A stretch of 64,000 nucleotides of DNA from positions 124,001 through 188,000 of the forward strand of contig NHZP01000016.1 of the NCBI GenBank assembly GCA_003313425.1, written 5' to 3'. The translations under genes and the position numbers were made by a program. The notes under the pieces were generated by a model. That model was not told where the DNA came from, made no database searches, and saw nothing but the letters and a program-made list of their open reading frames with translations. Positions 1-10,686 of the stretch are shown piece by piece; position 1 is the first letter of the stretch, and each line of letters begins with the position of its first letter. This stretch comes from Pseudopyrenochaeta lycopersici. Its lineage: Eukaryota; Ascomycota; Dothideomycetes; Pleosporales; Pseudopyrenochaetaceae.

Positions 1-3000
1 ACAGCTGGGGGATGCTAGGCGTTGGAAGAGACAGCTGAGGGATGCTTGGAATCGGGAATGATAGCTGCGGGATGCTAGGCGTTGGAAGAGACAGTGCCGG
101 GATGCTAGGTGTTGGAAGAGACAGCTGTGGGATACTTGGGATTGGAAAAGATAGCTGCGGGACACTAGGCGTTGGAAGAGACAGCTGAGGGATGCTTGGA
201 GTCGGGAATGATAGCTGCGGGACGCTAGGCGTTGGAAGAGATAGCTGTGGGATACTTGGAATCGGGAACGATAGCTGCGGGACGCTAGGCGTTGGTAGGG
301 ACAGTGCTGGTAGTGATAGCTGTGGAATACTAGGTGTTGGAAGAGACAGCTGTGGGATGCTTGGAATCGGGAAGGATAGCTGCGGGACACTAGGCGTTGG
401 AAGAGATAGCTGTGGGATACTTGGGATTTGGAACGATAGCTGCGGGATGCTAGGCGTTGGGAGAGACAGCTGTGGGATGCTTGGAATCGGGAAGGATAGC
501 TGCGGGGCGCTAGGCGTTGGAAGAGATAGCTGAGGGATACTTGGAATTGGGAATGATAGCTGCGGGATGCTAGGCGATGGAAGAGACAGTGCCGGGATGC
601 TCGGTATTGGGAATGACAGTTGCGGGATGCTAGGCGTTGGAAGAGATAGCTGTGGGATACTTGGGATTGGGAACGATAGCTGTGGGATGCTAGGCGTTGG
701 TATAGACAGTGCCGGGATGCTTGGTATAGGAAATGACAGCTGAGGGACACTGGGAGCCGGAAGAGACAGCTGAGGGATGCTTGGAATCGGGAATGATAGC
801 TGCGGGACGCTAGGGGTTGGAAGAGATAGTTGCGGAATACTAGGTGCTGGGAAGGATAGCTGCGGAATACTTGGGGTTGGAAATGATAGTGGAGGGAAAC
901 CGGGTGTTGGGAAAGATAGTTGAGGCAGGCTGGGTGTTTGAAGAGATGCTGAAGGACTTCCTGGCGTTGATGGCTGCGGGGGGCTAGGCGTCGGATTAGA
1001 TGCTGGAGGATTGACTGGTGTAGATTGCTGCGGTGGGTTAGGCGTTGGGAAAGATGGTGAAGGAAAGCTGGGGGTTGGTAGCTGCAGAATACTAGGTGTT
1101 GGGAACGATAGTTGAGGGAAGCTAGGTGTGGGAAATGATAATTGGGGGAAGCTTGATATCGGGAAAGACAATTGTGGGATGCTAGGTGTAGGGAGAGAAA
1201 GCTGTGGGATGCTAGGGGTAGGGAAAGACAGTTGTGGAATACTAGGTATTGGGAAGGATAGTGGTGGGATACTAGGTGTTGGAAGAGAGATTGCTGGCAA
1301 CGATAGCTGCGGAATGCTAGGTGTGGGGAGAGAAAGTGGAGGAAGGGCTGGTGTTGGGAGAGATACTGCTGGTAAAGATAGCTGAGGGATGCTTGGTATT
1401 GGTAGGGACAGTTGAGGTACACTTGGTGTTGGCAGAGATACAGCTGGTAGTGAAAGCTGAGGCACGCTTGGTGTTGGGAGGGATATCGCTGGTAACGATA
1501 GTTGAGGGATGCTTGGCGTGGGGAGAGACAGTTGGGGAACGCTAGGTGTCGGCAGAGATAATGCTGGCAACGATAGCTGAGGTACACTAGGCGTTGGAAG
1601 GGATATCGCTGGTAACGATAGTTGAGGGATGCTTGGCGTGGGGAGAGACAGTTGGGGAACGCTAGGTGTAGGCAGAGATAATGCTGGCAGCGAAAGCTGA
1701 GGTACACTCGGTGTCGGAAGGGAAATCGCTGGCAATGAGAGCTGGGGTACACTAGGCGTTGGGAGAGATATGGCTGGCAACGATAGTTGAGGCACACTAG
1801 GCGTTGGGAGGGATATTGCTGGCAATGACAGTTGGGGTGCACTGGGCGTTGGGAGGGATATTGCTGGCAGCGACAATTGAGGTACACTAGGTGTTGGGAG
1901 AGATACTGTGGGCAGCGATAGCTGGGGTACACTTGGTGTCGGCAGAGATAATGCTGGCAACGACAGCTGGGGTACACTCGGCGTGGGGAGGGACAGTTGC
2001 GGGATGCTAGGCGTTGGAAGAGATACTGCTGGTAATGACAGCTGAGGTATACTAGGCGTTGGCAGAGATATCGCGGGCAATGACAGCTGGGGTACACTTG
2101 GTGTTGGAAGAGATGGTGTTGGAAGAGACAATGCCGGCAACGACAGTTGAGGTACACTTGGTGTCGGTAGAGATACTGCTGGCAGCGATAGCTGAGGCAC
2201 ACTGGGCGTTGGGAGAGATATCGCCGGCAGCGACAATTGAGGTACACTTGGTGTTGGAAGAGAAATTGCTGGCAAAGACAGCTGGGGTACACTAGGTGTC
2301 GGCAGAGATATCGCCGGCAGCGATAATTGAGGTACACTAGGTGTTGGGAGAGATACTGCGGGCAGCGATAGCTGGGGTACACTTGGTGTCGGCAGAGATA
2401 ATGCTGGCAGCGACAGCTGAGGCACACTGGGCGTTGGGAGAGATACTGCGGGCAGCGATAATTGAGGGGTTGGAAGAGAAATCGCTGGCAATGACAGCTG
2501 TGGTACACTAGGTGTTGGGAGAGATATCGCTGGCAGCGACAGTTGAGGGATGCTTGGTGTTGGTAGGGATAGCTGGGGTACGCTTGGCGTCGGGAGAGAT
2601 ATCGCTGGCAACGACAGTTGAGGCACACTAGGTGTTGGGAGAGACACTGCCGGCAACGATAATTGAGGGAAGCTCAGTGTTGGAAGAGATACTGCCGGTA
2701 GTGATAGCCGGGGAATGCTCGGTGTTGGTAGGGACAGTTGAGGTACACTTGGCGTTGGGAGTGAGACTGCCGGTAACGAAAGCTGGGGTATACTTGGCGT
2801 CGGTAGTGATACTGCTGGCAGCGAAACCTGAGGTACACTTGGCGTTGGGAGAGATACCGCTGGCAACGATAATTGGGGTACACTAGGCGTTGGGAGAGAT
2901 AGAGCTGGCAATGACAGTTGAGGTACACTTGGTGTTGGGAGAGATAGAGCTGGCAATGATAGTTGAGGTACACTTGGTGTTGGGAGTGAAACTGCCGGTA

Positions 3001-3290
3001 ACGAAAGTTGGGGCACACTCGGCGTTGGGAGAGATACTGCCGGCAACGATAGTTGGGGTACACTTGGTGTTGGGAGTGATAGAGCTGGCAGCGATAGCTG
3101 AGGCACGCTCGGTGTTGGGAGGGATACCGCTGGTAACGATAGTTGCGGTATGCTTGGCGTTGGGAGAGACAGTTGCGGAACGCTAGGTTTTGGTAAAGAT
3201 GCCGCTGGCAACGATATCTGGGGCACACTTGGTGTCGGTAGAGATAGTGCCGGTAGTGATAGTTGAGGCACACTTGGGAATGCCACTGAC
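1..3290. repeat. Coding tandem repeat array, 30-bp and 45-bp units
   Basis: The left part (about 1-900) is dominated by 30-bp units (one decapeptide, LPTPSIPQLS or LPIPSIPQLS on the minus strand). From about 1,270 to 3,290 the dominant unit is 45 bp (15 residues, adding SLPAI/SLPAV). All units are multiples of three, so the coding frame survives unit gain and loss. Units differ mainly at third positions (for example CTG/CTA/TTG Leu, CCC/CCG/CCT Pro), as expected if the peptide rather than the DNA is conserved. A less regular stretch lies at about 900-1,270. Confidence 0.9.
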
Positions 3291-3757
3291 AACGCTGATA
3301 GTGGCGGCACTGAGATTGCTGGTACTGACAACGGTGGGAATACCGGTAGCGGTACTGATGATTGCGCAGCTGGTGGAACTCCTGAAGACTGCCCTGCGGC
3401 CGGTGTCGACGATACTGGAGGATTAGAGTTCCCGTGGCGGAAGATCGTTAACCGGTTCGGCCCACCGCAGTATTGCCCAGTGTTGCCGCTACACTGTGAC
3501 GAGCAAAGAGCGTCAACTCCAACCACTGGATTGTACGTAAAGGAGTCACCGCAACGACAGGTCGAACCATTTTCAATGCCCGCGAACGTATAGCTGGAAC
3601 AGAATGTGCTACATGATCCCCATGTCATGCCAGTAGCTGATGTATACGAGGGCCCATTCAACAGGTATTGTGGTGTGGGGCTCGCGGGGTTGGAACTTGT
3701 GTAGCATCCTGCATAAGTACGGCCCGGCACTGACGAGTTGTTCGGGACGCTTGGAGC
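1..3757 (-). CDS. WSC-domain protein with giant Pro-rich repeat (partial, 3' end outside window)
   Basis: The minus-strand frame beginning at 3757 just after an acceptor (CTGAC branch, then TTTACAG) first encodes about 90 residues of a WSC domain: a GCYTSS start, the central FCSSYTFAGIENGSTCRCG stretch with paired cysteines, and an ending YCGGPNRLTIFRHG. WSC domains bind carbohydrate and occur in fungal wall-stress sensors and secreted wall or oxidase proteins. After a short Ser/Pro/Val linker, from about 3290 the frame is an uninterrupted array of units such as SLPTPSIPQL and SLPTPSVPQLSLPAI. The frame at position 4 is the same as at 3757, and I see no stop before the window edge, so more than 1,250 codons are open. 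There is no transmembrane segment in view. A secreted or wall-anchored, mostly disordered protein is likely. The C-terminus is outside the window, so a distal enzyme domain or anchor cannot be excluded. Confidence 0.8.
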
Positions 3758-3999
3758 CTGTAAAGCTGGTCAGTAGACTGCTCAAAGCAGCATGTCAACG
3801 GCTGTGCTGATGTGTAAAGAGTCTGTGTCTGTGCTTGTTCATGTGTGTGCTTCTATATCTGATTCTCTGCTGTGCCTGTAATTAGAAGATTTATGTACTA
3901 TATTAGTAGCTGCTTCTGCTGTCCCACGTCATTTAACGCAAGTATCGGCTTGGATGCGAAGATGCGTATGAGAGAGTGGCTCCACCACGGTCGCCTTAC

Positions 4000-4101
4000 A
4001 AGTGATACTGCCAACTGAGGACGCGCAGAGGTCGAAGGAAACGAAAGACCCCATAGAAGAAAGTGTTCGATAAAGAGTGATTTGAACCTGGTCGGTACCA
4101 T
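4000..4101 (-). CDS. Tentative first exon (signal-peptide-like) of the WSC repeat protein
   Basis: The WSC exon needs an upstream phase-0 exon, because an in-frame TGA lies just upstream of its acceptor. The ATG at 4101 opens 34 codons with a basic start (MVPTRFKSLF) and a Leu/Trp/Phe-rich stretch. It ends at a GTAAGG donor in phase 0, which matches. The implied intron of about 240 bp (3758-3999) is long for this genome and the hydrophobic core is interrupted by Glu-His, so another small exon may be the real start. Support is splice phase only. Confidence 0.3.
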
Positions 4102-5385
4102 CGCGTCGACAAGTTGAAAAGATCAAACAAGGGAAGTAAACGATAGAAAGTAGTTGGATCTGGATTGTATGATCACAGTGAGTTAAGGAGAGGAAAGTTA
4201 TGGCGCAGAACAGAAGAGACCTGGGTAGTCGTGATTAAAGCTTTCTCTGCTCTCCCAGGTCCCAGCGATGTAGGGTTGTGGGAATGGACGCTAGTGGCCG
4301 AATCAAGATATTCATCTAGTCCCTTTCTCGCTCCCTTGCTGGCTACTGCGGGTATCAATCATTCATTTTCGGTTCATTCCGATGTTGTGATGCCGCCGCC
4401 TCGTTTACATAAATGGCCGAATAAACCACCGCGACCCAATACCTGGGCTTGCTACACGTGCGTCGAAGACTTTTCTGTGGGCTCGTGAGAGACATCCCAT
4501 GGTCCCGAATAGGTTGCCTCGCAGCAAAACTTCTAAGTTCTCAAGGTAGCTATCAACCAGTCATCAATGTTAGAAGGTGGTAAGTCGAATTGCTACATTT
4601 ATATCGTATCAGGCAGACTATGGTGTTATCGCCAGCGTACGCAGTCAAGTTATACAATGAAGGCGATCGGCAGATGGGGATGATGGAAGAACATGAATGA
4701 GGCAAGTTGGAGCCTTGCTACGGATAGTGTCATTTAACTGGTGAACGAATTCGTTGCCGTTGCGATATTCGGGGTCGTACTTGAAATGGCGCAAAGAGTC
4801 GTAAGCGGGGCTAACTCGAGCCAAAACAATTTCAGTCGTAGCTTGGGCACTTCAGACTTACTCGAAACAAGCGCGTAGCTTAAGGGGGATGGGTTTCTAT
4901 ATGGCTCAAGTTGAGCATAAGGAGGGCAGTGCGAACACGAGATGAGGTGTGGCAATTCGCGTTCGCTAAGAATCTGAAGGCGTTAGCGCGATGATTGTGA
5001 TCTAGAAGGTCACTGGAGGCCCGAGCAAGCTTGGAACATAAGTGATGCGACGCAGAGTCAGTTACATTGAGAAGGTGCTGTTGCTACGTGAAGGTTCTCG
5101 AACCCAATAGTGACCACGAGGATGATTAGTAGGCGGTGTACAGGGGATAGTGGGATGTTGTACTAGTAACTTGGCCAGCAGACGCGTCGAGGCGCGCAGC
5201 ACATTCTTTCGACAAGGAATATCCCCGCAGGATCGGGCTATGCAAATTTTGGCAATGTTCCTGAAAGCATCGAAAGGACGAGGGACGCTTTGATACTTTT
5301 GTTTTAAGTTGGTGTTGAGTTGATCAGCACGTAATTACTCAACACATCGATGGTGTAGTAGACGTGCTTTGAGCATCATCCCTTC
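4102..5385. other. Intergenic, no gene recognised
   Basis: About 1.3 kb between the WSC gene start and the HET gene 3' end. Only short frames without family resemblance occur on either strand. It probably contains the WSC promoter and the HET 3'UTR. Confidence 0.6.
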
Positions 5386-6669
5386 CTAGGCCGTCTTCGA
5401 TTCTATCCAAGATGGGCCTTGCCCAAATCTTAGTGGGTGGCAGTTATAATAATATCGCAAGCCGTTGCTGTCGTACCACCAGCGATCGGAAAGTGTTGCC
5501 ACGCTCTTGGGAAAGGACCCATCCGCATTCCTTCTTGATGGTGCACGTTCAAACCCCATGGCAGTTACGGGTGATGGAAATGGGTCTCTAATATCATAAG
5601 AGCGATCGAATGTCCTACTTCTCCATATATATCTCAACATATAGTCCAACGCCATCACTTCATAGTCTCCGAACTCCATTCTCTTTCTAAGGGAGTGAAG
5701 GCTGAGTATGTAGCCGGAACGAACAGATTTCGCTTCTAGTGCGAAGCGCTCGCGCCCTATTTTGCTGGAAAGGGTAGATGGCGAGAAGTCCCTTAAATAG
5801 GTTGCGTAAGCATGGCAAAAAGCCACAACGACATCTGCAAAAACTTGATGCGTTGACTTGTCGTAGTCAACACTCAGTCGATTGCTCCTGTGGACTAACC
5901 CCATTAGTCCATACACTTTGTCTCTAGGGTCTTCGCAATCATGTCCACTAAATTGGAGAATACATCTCTCAAGATGTCTATATGGTGTGTTATGTGGCTC
6001 ATCAAGCAAGGCAATAGCGGGAGAACGCAACGTTCTGCTGATCATGCCTTCTCTTTGCCCTCTCTCGACCGCTTGCTGAAGTTTCGTCCACGGGACCAGG
6101 CCGCGGCCGAATAGTACCCAAGTCTTACGGCTGAGTAGAACCTCCTGAACAACCCATAGGCGAGAGAAGTATCCATCCTCCAGTACTTTTGCTAGTGCTG
6201 GATACGAACACAGCGGCCCACTTTTGTCCTCTGCACCTAGAAGCGGAATAGAATAACGACGGCTGAGCCACACGAGAACGGCCGCAGCTTCTTTGTAGAT
6301 ATTTGACATCAGACTAACTTGATGATTTCGTTCTTGCACACTCGATTGATCTATGCAAATTTGATCAATCCAGAGGTACTCATCGTTAATCTGATCGCTC
6401 CAAGGGTATACTTCATCGCGGTAATGTTGTAAGAATTGGTATAGGTTTCGTCTGATTTGGATAGTTCTGTTTCCATCAACCGTAATGATGAAAGTTGGCG
6501 CCGGGTCACCCCACGTGTAAGAGAGTGCATAGTATGATGGCGCGTGTTTCAGGTCGTATGTGCAAATTTCGTATCGTGATCCCTGGATTCTGAGGAGACG
6601 AATCTCTTTCTTTCGAGTGTCCAGTGGGCAGTATACGTATGGAGTTGGTATTGGGGATTTGGAAGCCAT
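5386..6669 (-). CDS. Heterokaryon incompatibility (HET) domain protein
   Basis: A single-exon frame of 427 residues. It carries the three hallmark HET motifs: YALSYTWGDP near residue 50, EYLWIDQICIDQ near 110 followed by ERNHQVSLMSNIYKEAAAVLVWL, and a later YFSRLWVVQEV near 170. The C-terminal half has no recognisable domain and ends with an aromatic stretch (WWYDSNGLRYYYNC). HET domains act in fungal non-self recognition and programmed cell death, and paralogues are numerous in Pezizomycotina. The length fits small HET-only proteins with a divergent effector or regulatory tail. The start is the ATG at 6669. The domain assignment is firm; the specific recognition role is unknown. Confidence 0.9.
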   Translation of the reverse strand: MASKSPIPTPYVYCPLDTRKKEIRLLRIQGSRYEICTYDLKHAPSYYALSYTWGDPAPTFIITVDGNRTIQIRRNLYQFLQHYRDEVYPWSDQINDEYLWIDQICIDQSSVQERNHQVSLMSNIYKEAAAVLVWLSRRYSIPLLGAEDKSGPLCSYPALAKVLEDGYFSRLWVVQEVLLSRKTWVLFGRGLVPWTKLQQAVERGQREGMISRTLRSPAIALLDEPHNTPYRHLERCILQFSGHDCEDPRDKVYGLMGLVHRSNRLSVDYDKSTHQVFADVVVAFCHAYATYLRDFSPSTLSSKIGRERFALEAKSVRSGYILSLHSLRKRMEFGDYEVMALDYMLRYIWRSRTFDRSYDIRDPFPSPVTAMGFERAPSRRNADGSFPKSVATLSDRWWYDSNGLRYYYNCHPLRFGQGPSWIESKTA

Positions 6670-7243
6670 GGATCATAATATGAGTCGTGCTTATATGTAA
6701 CGTATATCGACTTGGAGAATAGGTTCTTCATAGAGATGCCAGGAGCCTCACGTCTGCATAATACTGCGACTGTGATGGAAGAAAACGCAATGTTGTTTAG
6801 TCACGGTATGATTTTTGTCAAGTCCAAGGCAGCATGGGAGGCTGAGTTGCCAGTCAGCCTCGATGGTGGGGCTGAGTACCTGGGCGCCTAACAAGGGTGA
6901 CCGTAGCGGAGTTGGAAGAGTACCTGGCATCTGAAATTGGTGAAAAGGGTGTTTCTATGTGTCAAAAGTTAACCATTTTTTTTGGCACAGTATAATATTC
7001 TCGAAAAACAAATAAATCTTGTGCGGCACGCCCAGCCCAATTCACCAACAGCAGAAAGCAATGTAAGCGCGACTCATCAATGTAGAAAACCTAGCGAGAG
7101 TCAAGGGGTATATTATATTTTTTATAGGTTCGGTGAGATAGTCAATCTAGAACAACGCCTGTTGGTAGAAGTTCTCCGGCTACAACACATGGTAGAACAA
7201 TCACTCTCATATCTTCTTCAAATTCCATACACAACAGCGTACG

Positions 7244-7540
7244 TCACATTCCCTTCACGCGTCCCTGCCCAAATTGCCCCAGAGCAATCCCGCCATCTCT
7301 ACCTGCTCCATATTGCCCCAGCCCAACGGGCCTCCTACTACTCTCTCCAACGCCCTTCCCAAACACCTCGTGCGAATCCCTGCCATGACCTACTCCCCCA
7401 CCGTATAGGTCTCTCTCACTCCACTCTTTGCCTTTGAACGGTTTGGCATGGCCAGCTTGTTTTAACCAGCGCGCCAGCAGGACGCCGAGGTAGGCCCACA
7501 CACCGGCTAAGATGATGACGAAGGGGATGAACCAGGACAT
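7244..7540 (-). CDS. Small single-pass membrane protein, hypothetical
   Basis: 98 codons starting at the ATG at 7540. The N-terminus is hydrophobic (MSWFIPFVIILAGVWAYLGVLLARWL), one membrane segment of about 20 residues followed by a basic stretch. The rest is Gly/Arg-rich and polar (repeated GxG motifs such as GQYGAGRDGG and GQFGQGRVKG). The same frame opens further upstream to 7762 (172 codons), but that extension is rich in Leu/His/Ile and looks like untranslated sequence, so I prefer the internal start. I do not recognise a family. It could be a small organelle or ER membrane protein. Confidence 0.45.
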   Translation of the reverse strand: MSWFIPFVIILAGVWAYLGVLLARWLKQAGHAKPFKGKEWSERDLYGGGVGHGRDSHEVFGKGVGESSRRPVGLGQYGAGRDGGIALGQFGQGRVKGM

Positions 7541-8068
7541 TACGTTGGAGAATGAGAGTTTGATGTGTTGTCCCCGAAATAGAGGTAAGGAAGTGATGTG
7601 TATTCCTCGGATAGTAGTGGGAGGGATGAGCTCTGGGATTGCAATTACGGATATATTATAAAACAAGAATTTCTTCGTCACTGAGATTGAATGTAAAAGT
7701 CGCAGTTGAGCATGTAAGAGAGACGATAAAATAAGAAAGGAAAAGTGTACAAATGTATTCAAAGATGACGACGCGGCTCAGCGGAAATGCGGAGTAGGTC
7801 GGCTAGCTTTGAATGTATCTGTACGCTAAAGTTTGGGGGGATAAACTTTCGGATCTGTTGGGTAGCTTGTGCTCACTGTCCTAATCATTTCATTGGCTAC
7901 GTGTGGAAATGTGAAAATGAAGAGAACGTACTATCAACATCAATTAAAGAAGATTGTATTAGGAGGACAGTGAAGAGGTCTCACATGCCTGATCCAACCA
8001 TCTCTGTATGCGCCAACGGGTATATATGCAACACGGTGAACAGGGTCTAAAAAGCGAAAATAAGCCGC

Positions 8069-9118
8069 TCACGAATTACTTCCTGAACCTTTCGCCTCCT
8101 CCTCGGCCTGTTTGGTTCTCTTCATCCTCTCTTCTGCTGCCTTTGCAAGCACTTCTCTCCTACTCAGTCCACCCATCTGCACACTCCCACCACTCGCACT
8201 ACTAACCACTGTCTCTCCTCCTCCTCCACCACCACCGCTACCCAGCGTGAACTCCCCACCAGTCCATCCGCCATGATCATGCACCTCCTCCTCACCCGGG
8301 TCATAGTACTGTTCATTACCGACGCTGTGCCCGCCGCTCTTCCAATCATCCCTAGCGACCTCCTTCTCAATCTGCTTGCACAGATTCCAGAAATTGCGGT
8401 CATGCGGGCCCCAGACGTTGTGTGCGAGCTCGTGACATAGCGTGTTTCTTATCGTCTTATAGTCTCTGTATCCGTCGTACGCGTCGGTGCGTAGTCGCAG
8501 CTCAATGACCTCGCCCTGGTTGCGATTCAGGCCCAAGGTCCGCGATTCCTGCGTGGTGTGCATCGCGGGGTCCATCTCTGTTAGGAGGGGCACGCTGAAC
8601 TTGTGTGTGCGCATGGCAGCCTTGATGCCCGCATCGTCGCGTAGGCGCTCAAGGAATCGTAGCGAACGTTCGGGATTTGGTAGGTACGGGAGAGGTCGTA
8701 GGGTGTGGAATGTGTACTGCGCTTCTTCTTGTATTTTCCTGTAGTCTCGATTTCGCGCAGGCTGGGCGGCTTTGATGGGGCCTGGCCGCCGGGGCGCCGA
8801 GGCGGCGGATATGGTTGCGTTCAAGGTAGAGACTTCTGCCGTGGTGCTGCCCATCAGGTTTAGCTTTCTGCCGGCGAGCTGGGTGAGTGGTATTGTCGGG
8901 TCCTTGAAGGGCGGCTTCTGCAGACCGAGTTTACCGCCGATGAGGAGCTTTTGGTTGGACGGTGGTATGGAAAGTTCGGCCGAGATGCGCTCAGAGAGGT
9001 CTGATATCGTGGCATCTTGGGCGAAGGACAGTGTGACGGGCTTGCTGTGATGTGTGAGGGTGATTTGCAGCTCGTCGACCGAGGCTTCAGGTGCAGGGGA
9101 AGTGTCAGAGCCACTCAT
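8069..9118 (-). CDS. Ubiquitin-like/WLM-domain metalloprotease (Wss1-type fusion)
   Basis: A single-exon frame of 349 residues. Residues 14-90 resemble a ubiquitin-like fold (DELQITLTHHSKPVTLSF, then LSERISAELSIPPSNQKLLIGGK). Residues 120-260 match the WLM domain: the zinc-metalloprotease signature HELAHNVWGPHD at about 229-240 gives two His ligands, the catalytic Glu and the distal His, and it is preceded by LGLNRNQGEVIELRLRT. WLM proteases related to yeast Wss1 and SPRTN remove DNA-protein crosslinks and bind SUMO/ubiquitin/Cdc48. UBL-WLM fusions are known in fungi and plants. The Gly-rich tail (about 270-310) is followed by a charged C-terminal helix. All catalytic residues are intact. Confidence 0.88.
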   Translation of the reverse strand: MSGSDTSPAPEASVDELQITLTHHSKPVTLSFAQDATISDLSERISAELSIPPSNQKLLIGGKLGLQKPPFKDPTIPLTQLAGRKLNLMGSTTAEVSTLNATISAASAPRRPGPIKAAQPARNRDYRKIQEEAQYTFHTLRPLPYLPNPERSLRFLERLRDDAGIKAAMRTHKFSVPLLTEMDPAMHTTQESRTLGLNRNQGEVIELRLRTDAYDGYRDYKTIRNTLCHELAHNVWGPHDRNFWNLCKQIEKEVARDDWKSGGHSVGNEQYYDPGEEEVHDHGGWTGGEFTLGSGGGGGGGETVVSSASGGSVQMGGLSRREVLAKAAEERMKRTKQAEEEAKGSGSNS

Positions 9119-9603
9119 TATGCGCTGTGGAGTGTCCTAGATAGTGTCTAAAGGCCTTTGCTATATTTTGTAAGTAATATGGTCAGTAGTTGATCAAGAT
9201 ACAACGCTTCGCAGCTTGTGGCTGATATTACGCCGCTGGGGTTTCGGTGGTGTTCTGCAAGGCTTCCATCCGCGATGCAGCCACATGGATTTGTAATCCC
9301 GTCTAGGTCCGCACGATCACTATTCACCACATCACCACTCCAAACCGATTGCACTGTCGGATGTGAAGCATGGAATGGAGTTCAGTAGGCAAGGAGATGC
9401 GCTAGTAGGATATACAATGCGAACTAGGAAATTGGTGGACGGCGCCCTTTGGCACCGCTCTACCAAAAGGGTATCAATAGGTATGCAGCGCCGAATCCAA
9501 CTGTAGCCACCGAACAAACAACAAAAACGCACGCCGGGTATGCTAAACTCCTTATCCAATGCAATACTCTAAGAAAATTTCACCATCAAGGCCAGCTAGC
9601 CCA

Positions 9604-10686
9604 CTAGTCCAACCTTGCTTGCTCTGATTTCTTGTCCTTCTCTTCCTTCTCCTTCGCTTTCCGTTTCTCTTCTTCATCCCTGAGTGTCTGCTCTGTCTTA
9701 ACCCATTCTTTGCGTTGGGCATCCCATTCGTGACTATAGAGGGTCAGTCTCTTCCCTTCGTCTACGTAGCAAGTCTGCACATACCCATTGAACTGCGTGT
9801 TGGTCAGAGCGCTTTCGTTGTACTCATCTACGAGTATCTTGTCATACGCGTATGGCACCTTGGCCATGACGCCCTCAAACATGGTCTCCCGCATCGGATA
9901 CAGCTCCGTTGTCTTGTACAGATGGTAGTTCTTGCAACTCCAGACCCCAGGATGGGAGTCGGGGTGTATTTCTGCGAGCCCGGTAATGTCGATAAACAGG
10001 CCGTTGCGCAGATCGATCCAGCGCGCATCGATGACGTTCATCCCGTCGCCACGCTCGCGCTGCCAAATCCACGGATTGACATCGAGGAGGAATTCGCGCT
10101 CAGTCTTGCCGTCTGAGGATGTGTAGTTGTATCTCGTTTGGTTGTGAGCATCACCAAGATGGAGCAGGGTTGCGTCAGAGACTTGGGTGTCGAGGTCAAA
10201 GTCCCAGGGAAGGCGCTGTATGTGAGTCAACATTGCGCTCACAGTTGGAGTGAGCGAGACTTACCTTTCCGTTCCACCACCATCCGAGTAATGTGCCGTG
10301 CGCTATCCAAGTATCTAGTTCGTTCTCCCGGAAGAAGGTAAGGTACGCCCGTATCATGTGTGATTGCGTATCTCTCCGTTCGTCGTCCGAGACGACACCA
10401 TGGAAGTAGCGAGCATCATAATGACCGAGCTCAATATCGCCCCTGCATAGTGCTGCGTCAGAATTGCCCAAGGAGCGTTACCTGCTGTACAGCGTCCAGC
10501 TTGCATGAAAACATACCCAGGTTCATGGAAGTACTTGTTGGCTTCCGCATCATCTCTCCGTCTTATCTCTTTTGTCTGTTGGTGCGGTGTTTCACTCAAT
10601 CTGTTCGATCTCAACGTGGGTTTGGCAATCGAAGATGCGAAGAGAGCGGCAGAAGCAATGGCAGTGGCGTACGTCGACAGCCGCAT
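9604..10686 (-). CDS. LicD-family (Mnn4-like) secreted phosphotransferase domain protein, 3 exons
   Basis: Exons 10686-10517, 10442-10265 and 10215-9604 with GT-AG borders and matching phases give about 319 residues. Exon 1 has a signal peptide (MRLSTYATAIASAALFASSIA). Exon 2 holds HYDARYFHG and the LicD core IAHGTLLGWWWNGK. Exon 3 continues RLPWDFDLDTQVS, whose DxD-type acidic motif is the catalytic/metal signature of LicD nucleotidyl/phosphotransferases. Yeast Mnn4 is needed for mannosylphosphate transfer in the Golgi, so a secretory-pathway role in glycan phosphate decoration is inferred. The C-terminus is a highly charged Lys/Glu helix (EEEKRKAKEKEEKDKK), as in Mnn4, whose tail is also KE-rich. 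No lesions seen. Confidence 0.88.

Noticed and set aside
192..3273. Many open frames on both strands in the repeat array (Gly/Cys-rich on plus; Tyr/His/Arg-rich on minus)
   Set aside because: They are by-products of the multiple-of-three repeat units. Only the minus-strand Pro/Ser/Leu frame is continuous with the WSC domain and shows third-position variation.
1..3290. CRISPR-like direct repeats
   Set aside because: The units are contiguous with no unique spacers and are protein-coding in a fungal genome.
6982..7437. Plus-strand frame of 151 codons
   Set aside because: It overlaps the small membrane-protein gene on the other strand and has no coherent domain.
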